This document shows, in pieces, positions 44,701 through 55,771 of a DNA stretch of 64,000 nt. A model generated the notes under the pieces. The model saw only the letters and a list, made by a program, of their open reading frames with translations. It made no database searches and was not told where the DNA came from. Position numbers and translations under genes: made by a program. This stretch comes from Ursus arctos (lineage: Eukaryota; Chordata; Mammalia; Carnivora; Ursidae): assembly GCF_023065955.2 (NCBI RefSeq), contig NW_026622808.1:42048475-42112474 (forward strand). Direction: 5' to 3'. The stretch's first letter is position 1. Every line of letters begins with the position of its first letter.

Positions 44701-45780
44701 ACTATCATATTTCAAATAGATTGAAAATGTGGCATTTGTTTACTGCCCCAGTGCACCAGTTAGGACTTAGTATGAAATGTAAACCACATCTGCTATCTTG
44801 CTATTTACAAGTGACAGATGACTTAAAAGGCATGTCCATTTTAACTAGTCCTCTAAACATATTTACATTTTCCTACTACCTTCAGATGACTTTTCAGTGG
44901 CTATCCTACTAATCCAGAATGAGCTCCCATTGTCTGTTAACAATGATCAATTTCATTTCCAGAGAAAACTGCCCAATGAGCCCCTTTAACATTTGGATGG
45001 AGTTTTCCTTTGGAGACAGGGATGGAGAGTTGTATTTGTTTCATTTTCTTATAGATTCTTCTTTCATTGAATATTCCAAGGTTAGGAGGCCTTGCTACCA
45101 ATTAAACCCTTAGCCACATTACATTCAGAGTGATGTCAATGAGTGAAACCAACCCCAACAGCGTCAGGCTATAGGTTGGTGAGTCTGGCAACAAAGAACA
45201 CCCATCCCCAGAGTCACCAGTACTCTTATTCTGCCCCTTTTATGTCTTTGTCTCCTGACAGTGAATGCAATGACAAGTCTGGTAGCAAACATATGATGGA
45301 ACTCCTAAAATCAAGGCCAGGAATGAAGAATGCAAAAGACTGAGGGTAGCAAAGGGAAACCAGGTGCCTGAGCAGGCATCTTCTTGGGAAGAGGGAAAAC
45401 CTGAGTCAGCACTAAAATCCAAACATGGTTAAGCCAGGATTTATGGGCAATGTCGGCAATACATAATTCATCTGAAATCCAAATCCAATTTCACATATTC
45501 TGTAAGCCCAAAGTATTCCAAGTGTTATGAAGCTTCTATAAGAGTTTGATTAGAACAGCCATGCTTCATTTTTGTTCTCTTTGCAGGGATTTCAGGACCC
45601 CAAGAAGAACATCTCTCTTCTACACATTGTTTTTATTCCCTGAATTTGGATAGAGTATCTCCTCAGGATAATGGCACTGTCTTGGCCTTTTACCTCTCTC
45701 ACTTTTTGTAAAGCTAGTCAAATACCCACCCTTCTAGTGGTGTCAGTACCAGTGATGTGGACTGGGAAGAATTTCATACG
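44701..45780. other. Unique non-coding sequence
   Basis: Nothing recognised. Plus frames of 60-80 codons are clustered here but share no features of a gene. Confidence 0.42.
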
Positions 45781-45816
45781 AAGGAAGGAAGGGAGGGAGG
45801 GATGGACCGACCGACC
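45781..45816. repeat. Tetranucleotide repeat (AAGG/GGGA/ACCG)
   Basis: 'aaggaaggaagggagggagg' followed by 'gatgg' and three 'accg'-type units. Interrupted tetranucleotide array with two CpGs. Confidence 0.8.
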
Positions 45817-45839
45817 TCATGGGGGACACTCAAGAACAG

Positions 45840-46050
45840 ACTTCTGAGACAATGATACCTGAGTTCAAGTATCAACTCTCGTATTTACCAGGTAAAAGGC
45901 TCTGGGCAATCACATTATCTTTCTGAATGTGTTTCTCTCACAATATGGATAGTAATACCTACTGAGAATGATTGCTTTAAGAATTCAAAACAATACATTT
46001 AAGGTTTTAGCACGATGGCCCACAGGACTCATGACTATACTTCCATTACT
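45840..46050 (+). repeat. MIR SINE fragment
   Basis: 'gatacctgagttcaagtatc', 'ggctctgggcaatcacatta', 'tctttctgaatgtgtttctc', 'aatatggatagtaataccta', 'tgctttaagaattcaaaaca', 'ttttagcacgatggccca' follow sense MIR order. Confidence 0.75.
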
Positions 46051-46249
46051 AATAACTCACTGAGAACATCCATGTACATTCAATAGTGAAACAATAGAAT
46101 CATGATCTCTAACCTCTCAGATTTTACATTTTATGTGATAGACACAGTGAGAAGTAATTCCAATAAGGGATGAAAAATGTTCTGATAGGAAAGTTAAAGG
46201 TTGCTACCAGTAACTATTTTTTATTATTAAATTTTTAAAACATATGTAG

Positions 46250-46455
46250 AACATAGAGGTTAAGAATTTAAGAACCTGGACTCTATCATCAGACTGTCTA
46301 GGTGGGAGTCCCAGGTCTTCCCATTATTTTAGTATGATTTTGCATGAGATTTTTTTCATCAGTGAAATAAAAAAAAATAATAGTAACTATCTTGAAGCAT
46401 TATTTTGGGAGCATCAACGGAGAAAACATGCAAAGTCCAGGGCCAGACACATAGC
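46250..46455 (+). repeat. MIR SINE, nearly full length
   Basis: 'catagaggttaagaatttaa', 'gaacctggactctatcatca', 'gactgtctaggtgggagtcc', 'ttcatcagtgaaataaaaaa', 'aatagtaactatcttgaagc', 'agtccagggccagacacata' follow sense MIR order including the tRNA-like head. Confidence 0.82.
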
Positions 46456-47039
46456 ACTAACAGAACTCCACCAGTACTGAGCTTTACAGAAATGGCTGTG
46501 ACCCTTCAGAATGTCTTCTTCTGAGCGTACAAACATTGTTTTGTGTGTTTTGAGCTACTCATGTCGTAACTAAACCAAAATCTAAGGTATCTCTAAATAT
46601 ACTTTGTACTCAGACCACTCAACTTTGGATCAGAAGCGTACAAATACTGGCATTGCAATTCTGAAGTTATTTTGAGTGTATTGGAAGATTGCAGAGTAAA
46701 TGAGACAGAAAATACAAACATGAAAAGGAGGAATGTAAGGAGGAACCCCCATAATGCTGGATTTTAATGGCGGTATCAGGATGCACACATGGTTTAAATT
46801 ATATGCATATATACATACACATTTTCTAATCATTTCCACAAAAACGGCCTAATAATAATGATATCCCAGTAGCGATGAGCACACCTGGTACCTAGACCCT
46901 GGTTTCTAAATATTGTTCTTTCCTAAAATGAGCCACGTCTCTTTGGAAATAGCTAATTCCAGGGCTGAAGAAAGGAAAATATAAAATGAACTTGGAACAT
47001 CTTATAGCAGAAAATAAGGGAGTGCTCAGAGACTAATAG
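46456..47039. other. Unique non-coding sequence
   Basis: Nothing recognised. Confidence 0.42.
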
Positions 47040-48265
47040 AGTCACGTCAGAAGGACGTAGGGACCTATTCAAGGGGCATTTGCTGCCAAATCTGATAAAC
47101 TTGTACATCAAAATTCTGTAGTAGTAATACATTATAACACCCTGAAAAAGATAGCCTGACTAAACTAGATGAGAGAGGACAGACAGAAGGAGTTAACAAA
47201 ACAAAAAAGTCAAGTTCTTCTTTATAGAAGAACGCCAAGTAACAAACGTAGGGAAAAAAATGATAGAATTAGATAGCCAACATTTTGTAAGCCCCATATT
47301 ATAAGTGACTCATACAAAGATCAGCAATAGATGCTAAAACTAAACCACTGCAACACATTTTATTGAGGGATGAGATATTCAGATGAGAATTAAAGTTGTC
47401 ATAAGCCTAAGAAAGATCGTTCTGTAGCCATGACAAGTAGCCTCTAGAAACAGGATGAAGCCTATTCAATTGACACTTTTGCTAGTCAACAGCCCTTTGG
47501 TGTTTTTAGTCAAGCAATCAGTAACAAACTCAACACATCTCCAAGTACCAACTAATAAACTGACCAGCACAATTCTCCCTTACAAGAAACTCAGCTTTGT
47601 CTTTTTATTTCAGACAATGAGTGATGGCCTGCAGTATTACCCTACTGCATTCTAATTAAAAAGAAAAAAAAAAACTTACAACAGGATGATCTGACAATCA
47701 CCACCTAACCAAGTGGTCAAGCCTGGCAGTGCCAACAGGACTTCAGATAGCTTGATGTGACGCGCCCAAGTATGAGGCAGTGCTGAGCAGACAACAGCGC
47801 CAACTTAGTGTCCTTGCCAAAAATGTCTGACCTCATGTGAATCATGAGACAATAGTCAGATGGCTCAAGGAAGTGGAATGTTACATGGGACAACTGGCCT
47901 GGAATCTTCAAATGACTTAATGCCATGAAGAACCAAGGGAGATGGGGAAGCATTATAGATCACAGCTATTAAGGGAGTTTAATAACCAATTAAAATGTAT
48001 GAGCTTTGACTGGATCTTGTATCACGGAGGAAAGAAGCCAAGTGAGGAAATCCAAGTACAATAAGTACGAAGAGATCGCTGAACTGATATGGATGTTCTT
48101 GGATGCAGCAGAGTGGTGCAGTTGTGCAGGAGAATGCCCTTATTCTTGGGAGATGCATGCTGAATTATTTCGTAGTGGAACGTCTTGATGACCGCAGTAG
48201 TACACTGTTGGACAGTTTGGCCAAAGGGAAAGATCTGACTGTGGAAAAACATGGCATGTGTAGAC
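47040..48265 (+). repeat. Long LINE-derived 3' region (old L1-type, family uncertain)
   Basis: A continuous diverged repeat: 'gatagaattagatagccaac', 'aaagatcagcaatagatgct', 'tcctagtcaac'-type phrases, 'cttacaagaaactcagcttt', 'tttcagacaatgagtgatgg', 'cctactgcattctaattaaa', 'gacaactggcctggaatctt', 'gactggatcttgtatcacgg', 'ggagaatgcccttattcttg'. I recognise the phrase order from an old mammalian LINE 3' region. Frames of 66, 78, 60 and 76 codons in it are not genes. Its length, 1.2 kb, is notable. Confidence 0.6.
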
Positions 48266-48592
48266 CAAGAGGTTCAAGCTGATGAATCTTGGTGAGAGAG
48301 AAACAGGTGATCACTGAGCTTTTCAACTTTTCTGTAAGTTTGAAATCATTTGATTTATTTTTATTTTGAAAACTACATTAATATAGTACATTTGGAGCAT
48401 GCCAGATATTTTCCCACTGCCCCAATTTCTCAATTACAATCAAAATAAATCTGTTGTCCTATAAGTATTTTTGTAAATCAGCTCTTTGTTGGCAGAAAGG
48501 GCCCAAATAAGCCAACAAAGTTCAAAATATATAATTTCTAAAATGATTTTCCTCCAACGTTAAAAAAAAAAAAAAAAAAAGACAAAAGTTTT
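48266..48592. other. Unique AT-rich stretch with A19
   Basis: An A run at 48562-48580 has no SINE body. Nothing else recognised. Confidence 0.45.
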
Positions 48593-48855
48593 TCAGTTAA
48601 GAATAGCCAAGATAAGATTCCCTTTGGAGTGGAAAGATCCTCCAATCTTTATCACAAGGCCTTTTATCTCCAATGTCAACAAGACAGCCCAGAAGTCTGT
48701 GAGAGGAGAATCTTCCTCGGATCCATCAGGAGACATGGAGGTCATCTCGATGCATTCATAAAGACACACCAAGATGCTGAGGGCTTCGTGGACGCTGGGC
48801 GTTCTCCCTGTCTTCCATACTGACACTAGTCTTTGATATGTCATCTGAGGAGTCT
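48593..48855 (-). other. Candidate coding exon (unproven)
   Basis: On the minus strand a plausible acceptor (pyrimidine run then 'cccacaag') ends at 48856, after which one frame is open down to a stop at 48593. The peptide contains SVHEALSILVCLYECIEM and DFWAVLLTLEIKG, with an acidic stretch SPDGSEEDSPL between them. A second frame is open for about 34 residues and also looks protein-like (SVSMEDRENAQRPRSPQHLG). Several CpGs persist. I recognise no family. An 83-codon frame is not statistically exceptional in a window this size. Confidence 0.2.
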
Positions 48856-49647
48856 CTTGTGGGAAGACAAGACGTTAGCTGTCAGAAGACCATATGAACA
48901 GAGGCTGCCTGGCTGGATAAAATGCAGCTGGTTACACGTCCCTAAGGGGACAGCGCACAAGGTGGAACGAGGCAGACAAGACAGTGGGCACTACAGATGA
49001 ACAGGCAGACCAGTGGTACCTGCAGAAAAACCTTTGACCTGGAGCAGAGCATTGCAGTTTGAGAAACATGCCATTAGGCAAGGGTAATAGGATCCTAGTG
49101 CATCCAGCTGAAAGTTGAAGAGAGCCAACATGGTCCCTGGAGCAGGAGGCGTGCTGACGACCGCTGGCAGGAAGGCTGCAGAGCCCCTGCCTGTCCAGGA
49201 AGCCCCATCCCCTCCCCAGCACAAAATACAAACAGCCACCCCTGACATGGTGGGCAAGGGAGGAAAGGAAAATCTATACATTTACGGGACATGAATCGCA
49301 AACAGTTGAGGGAATTCAGCGAAGGGAGGAGGGCGGAGAGCTTTAGTATTTATGGATTTACAGGAAGAGAAATGCATTATGATAGCTAGCAACCCCAGCC
49401 CAAAGGGAACTCACCACACAATTTAAAAAAAAAAGGTCCACATTCATAGATCTGGCCCTGTGAAAGAAAACAAACTAGAAAAGGAAATTTGAGCTTTAAT
49501 AATAAAAATGTTCACAAAGGGCAGGAGAGAAAATTCAATAAAACTTGCGGAACACAGAATCACATTTGACTCCTCTAGACTCTCATAGGTGCACGGAAAC
49601 TTCACAACAGAGCTAAGCTTTGACCCCTTCACACGGGCCGGGGCCGT
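48856..49647. other. GC-richer unique sequence
   Basis: The 48880-49260 part is noticeably richer in G+C than its surroundings and gives overlapping minus-strand frames of 68, 96 and 99 codons. This is expected of GC-richer DNA and no frame stands out. No promoter or CpG-island density is visible. Confidence 0.4.
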
Positions 49648-49830
49648 CTATGCACTTTACAGCTGTTAACGCTTGTGATGCCCGTCATGAGCTCACGATA
49701 CAGACACCCTTACCCCATTTTAAGCATGAGGCAACTAGAGGAGAAACGTATTAAATAAATCCTGCGCATGCTCCCAGTGAGGAACGGAGCTAGGATTCAC
49801 ACCCGAGGCCTGCGCTGCCAAGGGGACAGT
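49648..49830 (-). repeat. MIR SINE fragment
   Basis: 'tctatgcactttacagctgt', 'cttaccccattttaagcatg', 'aggcaactagaggagaaacg', 'cagtgaggaacggagctagg' and 'attcacacccgaggcctgcg' follow reverse-complement MIR order. Confidence 0.78.
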
Positions 49831-49996
49831 CCTCAGCCCCGTGGCTACGGCTTCACAGCGTTCCAAATCACCTCCGTCTTTAGGAAATAAAGCCCACATT
49901 TTTGGTCTGTCTTTGAGAATTAAAAGAGAAATAGTAGAAAAGAAGGGAGAAGCTATAGCTGAGGCAGAGGAGGGGGAGAGCACAATTACAGGGTTC
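49831..49996. other. Short unique stretch
   Basis: Purine-rich, nothing recognised. Confidence 0.4.
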
Positions 49997-50640
49997 AGAG
50001 GAGCGGTCCATACAATGTTTGGTCTCCATACCCCTTTAACTGTTGGAAAGTATTGATGTCATAAGATAAGTAAGTCATAAGGATGAAAAGCATAGCATAG
50101 GCAATATAGTCAGTAATACTGTAGTAACACTACATGCTGACAGATGGTAACCCACTTACTGTAGTGAGCACAGTGCCATGTATAGAATTTTCAGCTCGCT
50201 CTGTCATACGCTGGAAACTAATACAACATTGTTTGTCAACCATACTTCAATTAAATATATATATATATTGATGACACCAAAGAGCTCATGTTTTGTGGAT
50301 TATATCTATTGATATCTAGTTAGAAATTAGAACTGGGAAAGTTTAAAAATATTTAATGGTCTAATTAAAATAATAAACCTACAACATGCTAACATAAATC
50401 ATATTTTATGATAATCATATTTTCCAAAACAAAAAATATTAGTGTAAAGAGCAGCAGTGTTTTACAGTTTTGCAAAGCTCTTATGAATGTCTTGATGAAA
50501 GACAAGTGCATTTGCATTTCCACTTCTATTTTCAATCTGCCCTGATATGTCCTTTGGTCAAAGCTTAGGAAGAAAAGCCTGTTCTCATACACATAATGTA
50601 GTTGAAGAAGGAAAGACCTCACAGATTTCCTGAAGGGCCC
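49997..50640 (+). mobile_element. hAT-Charlie-type element, split by a LINE-1 end
   Basis: Left part 'tttggtctccatacccctt', 'taactgttggaaagtattga'; after the insertion 'gacaccaaagagctcatgtt', 'ttgtggattatatctattga', 'ttagaaattagaactgggaa', 'tattttccaaaacaaaaaat', 'gtgttttacagttttgcaaa'. This follows a common mammalian hAT-type repeat beginning 'ggtctcaggacccctttac'. Name uncertain; terminal repeats are not clearly preserved. The 103-codon minus frame (50389-50700) arises from it. Confidence 0.68.
50062..50265 (+). mobile_element. 5'-truncated LINE-1 3' end
   Basis: 'actgtagtaacactacatgc', 'tgacagatggtaacccactt', 'tgtagtgagcacagtgccat', 'gtatagaattttcagctcgc', 'ctggaaactaatacaacatt', 'gtttgtcaaccatacttcaa' match a carnivoran/mammalian LINE-1 3' end. 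Ends in an AT repeat instead of a clean A tail. TSD: tattgatgtca (50051-50061) versus tattgatgaca (50266-50276), one mismatch. Confidence 0.85.
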
Positions 50641-50664
50641 CAGGGATGCTAGGGAGCCCAGGAC

Positions 50665-50885
50665 TATTGGTTTAGACCACTGATGCTGGAGTTGGACCAC
50701 GTGGATTTAAAACTTAGCTTTGCCATTTAATGCATGTTTGATCTGGATTAATTCAGCTTTGAGTATCGTACTCCTTTATCTATAAAATGGAGGTACTAAT
50801 AGTACCTGCCTCATAGGATTGCTTAAGGTATTAACACTTAGCAAATGCTTAGAAAAATCTTCACGGCACATATCAATGTTATGAG
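50665..50885 (+). repeat. MIR SINE, nearly full length
   Basis: 'gatgctggagttggaccacg', 'tggatttaaaacttagcttt', 'gccatttaatgcatg', 'tatctataaaatggaggtac', 'taatagtacctgcctcatag', 'gattgcttaaggtattaaca', 'cttagcaaatgcttag' follow sense MIR order. Confidence 0.85.
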
Positions 50886-51364
50886 TAACGTTAAATAAGT
50901 AAATAAGACAATCACTTGGTTTTGCAAGCAGAATCTCTGTCATGGGCTGACATCTTTATGCTGAATTTTATAGTCTCATAGCTGGGACAACAACAAAGAT
51001 TTCTTGAGCAGGAGTGAAGACTCATGAAATAACATCCATGTCATTACAGAGGTCCCAGTAAATTGAGAACTGAGTACAGATGTGTATTTTGACAACCTGA
51101 GAGGAGGAAAAAAACAAAACAAAAACACACTGTAATCTCCGCTTTATGGAGGATGGGTAGCAGCATCCTACCTTCAAAACTCTTCCACGCTCAACACACC
51201 AGACAGTGGGAACTCTGTCCTGTAATCCGTGTTGAGTTTTGGTTATACAAACATGTCAGGAAGTCACTAAGCTGACCCATTCGGACATCTTTTAATGACA
51301 AACAAGCAGGTGAATAGTTATGAATAGTCAAGAGTTAATACTAAAGAGAGATCTGAAAAGTTCT
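50886..51364. other. Unique or unclassified sequence
   Basis: Some of this may be upstream sequence of the LINE-1 fragment that follows; no family wording is certain. Confidence 0.38.
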
Positions 51365-51520
51365 CATCGTAGGAAAAAAAAAGGTCGTCACTACGTAGTG
51401 AAGGATGTAAACTAATCTTATGTGGGAATCATTTTGTAATGTAGACATATATCAAGTCATTATGTTCTACACTTGAAACTAATACAGTGCTTTATGTCAA
51501 TTATACCTCATCTTAAAGAC
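51365..51520 (+). repeat. LINE-1 3' end fragment
   Basis: 'gaatcattttgtaatgtaga', 'tatatcaagtcattatgttc', 'tacacttgaaactaatacag', 'gctttatgtcaattatacct' and 'catcttaaa' match a common LINE-1 3' terminus in sense orientation. Confidence 0.8.
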
Positions 51521-52296
51521 CAACACTATGCCAGGTTTAGGTTAAATATATTTCTATCTGGACAAATTTCTATTATTTTATTTCTAAAAACTGATAAAGG
51601 TCCTTCAGGAGATGGTCTAAGAACTGAACACAGAATGAAGAATTTATTATAGATATCTTTTCCTACCACTATTCCTTCTCTACATGATGTAATTTTGACT
51701 AAATGTATAATTCTTCCATTCAATCCCACCAAACCTCCCATATATTCTTAGACTTTGCTCTCCTCTCCATTAAATATCCTGTTTTCTTCCAGAGACCATC
51801 AGAATCCTAGAAAAGGGGCTATTTCCCCTGCTTCTCTACATTCGCCCCCCTAAGGCCACAGGCAGATGACGGACTTGTAGAACTATAGGGTGTTTTGTTG
51901 TTGCTGCCGTTAGCAATAGTCAAAGGATGGTCTTCAGCTTAAGGAAATGATCTGGCTGACTAGGAATTGCCATGTACGATGCATCATTTTTAAGGAACTA
52001 CATTATCATAGAATGCATTTTATATAATCACATGAAGCATAACCTAGAATGTAAAACAACATTGTAATATATTGGATATATTATCTTTGATGATTCAGAA
52101 GACACATTACAAAAGTGCCACGTTTCCCAAGATCTACCTTTTCAATATTACCTTTATGCAGGAAATGCGTAGAACTGGCAGTTAATAATAGAAAGACCAA
52201 TTTGAAAGTTCAATAAAGAAGTGTACACTTATTATTATTTTAAGAATGCAGAAGCACAGCTCTGCTTCCAGAACACAGCTGCCTGCTTCACCACAA
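51521..52296. other. Unique AT-rich sequence
   Basis: Nothing recognised. Confidence 0.42.
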
Positions 52297-52318
52297 CCCC
52301 CCCCACCCCCCACCCCCA
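52297..52318. repeat. C-rich tract
   Basis: Four C runs separated by single A residues. The minus strand is a textbook G-quadruplex candidate (four G runs with single-base loops). Confidence 0.85.
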
Positions 52319-52430
52319 GTCTCTTCATTTATAATTTGGGAAAAGCATTCTCTGCCTCCTTCAAAGGGCTGTCAGGAAGATAAAGTGAATTTTTAAAGCA
52401 TGTCTATGAAGTGCTAGAAACTTGATGATA
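52319..52430 (+). repeat. MIR 3'-part fragment
   Basis: 'agtctcttcatttataattt', 'gggaaaagcattctctgcct', 'ccttcaaagggctgtcagga', 'agataaagtgaatttttaaa', 'gcatgtctatgaagtgctag' follow sense MIR order with strong divergence. Confidence 0.6.
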
Positions 52431-52439
52431 GTCGACTAA

Positions 52440-53290
52440 AGAAAAAGAAAAATCTTAAAAACAAAACCACACATACACACACAGACAAGAAAATAAATAT
52501 TTAACTGAGCTCAGGATAGAAAGACTTTGTAAGCATAAATGAACTGGGAAAACTCAAATGATAAAGTCACAAATTGATAAGCTTAACTACAAAAAAGATT
52601 AAAATTCTTATATGTTAATAACATCATAAGCAAACTAAAGAGGAGATCAAAATAAGAATAATACTTGCCACAAATATAATAGGCAGAGGGTTAATTCCTA
52701 GAAGACCTCAAACTCCAATAGAAAAAGGAGCAAAGGACATTAACAAATAATTAACCGATAAAAATAATTCATAAATACATTTAAAAGTTCACCCTGCTAT
52801 TGATTAGGTAGAAACAATGACACAGATAAATCTATCAACTTGGCAAAGGTTAGAACACACTCAAAAATCTTAAATTTTTGAAGTTGATGAGTCTATAGCA
52901 AGATGTATGCTACTTGTGTATTGCTCACATAAAACAAATTTGGTCATATTTGTCAATTGAAACAATGCATAACATTTTATCAAGAGGTTCCAATTTAAGA
53001 AATTTATCAGGAATGGGAGCAAAACTCCTTTCTCAAAATATTCATGATATAGGCTGAACAGTGAATACCAAATTATAGGAGATCCATACAGTGCAATATT
53101 ACTTCAACATTAGAAGAAAATGTTTCTCTTTTCTAGAGAAATGAAAAAAAAAAAACACAGGAAAAAAAGTAGCAAGAAATCAATTGAAATTTTAGCAGGG
53201 GTTATACCTGGATAATGAGATTATAGATGGTTTTTATTTTGTATAATGGGCAAATATTCTTATAATTAGAAAAAAATAAATGCAGGATTT
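52440..53290 (+). mobile_element. Old LINE-1 3' portion, about 850 bases
   Basis: End of ORF2 and 3' region in sense: 'aatataataggcagagggtt', 'aattcctagaagacctcaaa', 'ccaatagaaaaaggagcaaa', 'ggacattaacaaataattaa', 'caacttggcaaaggttagaa', 'gatacaggctgaacag'-type wording and a final 'atgggcaaatattcttataa'. Full of stops; no functional product. Followed within 20 bases by a young SINEC. Confidence 0.78.
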
Positions 53291-53309
53291 AAGAACTTGT
53301 TACACTTGA

Positions 53310-53509
53310 GGGGCGCCTGGGTGGCACAGCGGTTAAGCGTCTGCCTTCGGCTCAGGGCGTGATCCTGGCGTTATGGGATCGAGCCCCACGTCAGGCTCCT
53401 CCGCTATGAGCCTGCTTCTTCCTCTCTTACTCCCCCTGTTGTGTTCCCTCTCTCGCTGGCTGTCTCTATCTCTGTCTAATAAATAAATAAAATCTTAAAA
53501 AAAAAAAAA
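53310..53509 (+). mobile_element. SINEC, youngest-looking copy
   Basis: Complete sense element: head 'gggcgcctgggtggcacagc', A box about 53321-53332, B box 'gggatcgagccc' about 53375-53386, full CT-rich body, 'taataaataaataaaatctt' and a pure A tail. A perfect 19-base TSD (aagaacttgttacacttga) lies at 53291-53309 and 53510-53528. Both Pol III boxes look intact. This is the copy most likely to be recent, and possibly polymorphic. Confidence 0.98.
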
Positions 53510-53528
53510 AAGAACTTGTTACACTTGA

Positions 53529-54589
53529 TATAAACTAGATTGCTTTTACATAGACATAATTTAGACCAAACATTTAGTCAAGCAATTCATTAGCTGGTTA
53601 CTAAAAGATTGCATTAAGAACACCAGATGCTTCAAATCTGAGCAACTCCTCTCCTAACATTTCAGTGGTACTAGAACTACATTAGTGCTGAGCACCTACT
53701 GTGCGCTGATTATATCAGGAGGGAAAGATGATGGGGGGAAAAGATGATGAAAGGGGGAAAAAAAAAGGAATAGTTTCGTTTGAAATTGAATAAAAGAGAA
53801 GCCTACAGTCCAGAAAGCCGGTCAACCCAGGCCCAAACCTTTCCCGCATGTGTAGGTCGAGTGCTGCAAAATGAAGGCCTCTTGCTTATCAGCAAATTGT
53901 TAACAATCTCATCACCCTGAGGATTGCATAGAGATGCTACACTTAAAAAAAAGAAAAAATCCATTAAAATTAGTTCAAAGAGCAAGACACAAAGGTGGTG
54001 TGAGAGGGTCATTTTTCAGTGCTATGTGCTGAGAAGAGACATATGTACAGTAATTTCCACGACGGTTAATGAGTGTTGAGCATCTAGACTAATCTAACCC
54101 CCCTGAGAATTTAATTTAAAACCACCACGGCAAAACCACTCTCAGCCATGAATGAACTCCGGGACTGTTCACTTACCTACTCTTCCCCAGGCACTAAACA
54201 CAGTAGAAAATAATACCTATATTTTTCATCACACCTCACAGAAAAAGTAAAAGGCTCCCAGAACATCAAAATCCCATCAGCTTAAAGGTTTATTTTAAAT
54301 CCTGGGTACTATTTTAATGCCATTTTTAATTAAGCAGTTTAAAATTAGGTCTGGGTTATTTCAGTTGCCATGTGATATTCTTATATCCAGGAATCCAGAA
54401 AGTTTCCTTCAGTTTAAACTTCAGTTGACAAATATTGGGCCACAAATAAATGGTGCCCTTCACCCAGACCTAAACCCTGGACCAGCCTTCAAAAGTACTG
54501 GAGAGTGAAAAAGTGTAATTATCATGCCAGGCTTCCACAAGCCAAATCTATCCATTCATTTTCTGCCTTTCACATCATCTGAATTTAGT
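53529..54589. other. Repeat-free block, conserved-element candidate
   Basis: About 1 kb with no recognised family. The part 54060-54560 is evenly composed, with TAAT-type cores ('gccatttttaattaagcagt', 'gagaatttaatttaaaacca') and a few retained CpGs. Small frames of 63-69 codons have no support. Confidence 0.36.
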
Positions 54590-54750
54590 CTTCAAACTAG
54601 TCCAGGAGGCGGTTAGGGTAGTAACTTTATTTTCACATGACGAAACAAAATCAAAAAGATTACATGACTTGACTAGGTTTCCCCAAATTGAACTGAAATC
54701 GAGTTCACCAACTCCTCCTCCAAAGCTCGGTGGCAGTCTGCACCCAAAGA
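54590..54750 (-). repeat. MIR SINE fragment
   Basis: 'gtaactttattttcacatga', 'cgaaacaaaatcaaaaagat', 'tacatgacttgactaggttt' and 'gaactgaaatcgagttcacc' follow reverse-complement MIR order. Confidence 0.65.
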
Positions 54751-54884
54751 GGGAAAGGAAGCAACAGACCCAGTGCCCAACTCCTGCTTCTCCCCATTCA
54801 GTGCTGGAGACCACAGGACAAGAGCCTCGCTAATCATCACTAGTTATCATTTCCACAGTCTGAGTTCTGTGGCAGGTCAGGGAA

Positions 54885-55290
54885 GCCGTCTATGTGGAGT
54901 TGAGGACACCGGTACGTAAAGGACAGAAGGAGCTATAACTCCTGATGGAGACAACAGCTGGTTCAAAGACCTAGTGGGAAGAAAAGTTCATGGAAACAGG
55001 GGCCAGAAATCCGGGAGGTCCTGGTGAAAACTGGAGGTTGTATTTCGTTTGAAGGGAACAACCACTTAAAGCCCTTGAAAGAATAACCTGGCCTAATGCC
55101 TACATCAAAAGACCATGTCCACTGCTATGTGGTGGTATGTGAGGGCAGGGGAGGGAGGTGGTTGGAAGGCTTTGTGAACAAGTTAACTGGAGATGATGGC
55201 CGTCTAGGCAGGACTTGGCAAGAGCAGTAGAGATGGTGAGTAGATGCAGGATGTATTTCTGAGGCAAAACCTCCATGTACGTTGCAAGGA
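54885..55290 (-). repeat. L2 LINE 3' region fragment
   Basis: 'ggccagaaatccgggaggtc', 'ttgaagggaacaaccactta', 'gaataacctggcctaatgcc', 'aggcaggacttggcaagagc', 'agtagagatggtgagtagat' and 'aggatgtatttctgaggcaa' follow the complement of the L2 3' region downstream of the part seen at 42580-43330. Confidence 0.6.
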
Positions 55291-55768
55291 CGTTGTGAGA
55301 ACGATGTCAGTTACGTATTCCCACATCATCTCCCTGAGGAAGGATCTGAAGAAAATAGGACTCTGATCTCTGATGTTATGCAAATATCTGCATTTCCTGA
55401 GCAATCAACCTATTTTACCTCAAGACAGAGACTCTTTCCTTTCTCTAGGTTGGTGCCAGAAAGCTCAGGGCCAACGTTATGACCCATCTCTAAGAAGCAT
55501 GTGGACATTTGTTATCTATTTCATGCACTAATTTCACTTTTGGCTTCACCTGACTTTCCTTATTTTCTTCTTGACTTTTGATTGCTCTTATTTTTAAAGC
55601 ACTTAATCTTGCTCTACTGGATTAGTCAACTGAAGTCTTTTTTTAAACATTCCAGGAAATAAACGAGGAGACAACCAATGTGTTGGTTGCTATACAAATA
55701 ATAATAAACTTAAAGGTCTTCTCAAAGGGATTCATCAGAGATTTATAAAGAAGTACATGTGTTAGAGA

Positions 55769-55771
<3 letters not shown>
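55291..55771. other. Unique non-coding sequence
   Basis: Nothing recognised. Confidence 0.42.

Noticed and set aside
48932..49301. Overlapping minus frames of 68-99 codons as a coding region
   Set aside because: Three different frames are open over the same GC-richer DNA, which argues against any single one being selected.
53310..53390. tRNA-Lys-like gene heads in SINEs
   Set aside because: They are SINEC heads with A and B boxes but no tRNA cloverleaf or anticodon arm of a functional tRNA; every copy continues into the SINE body.
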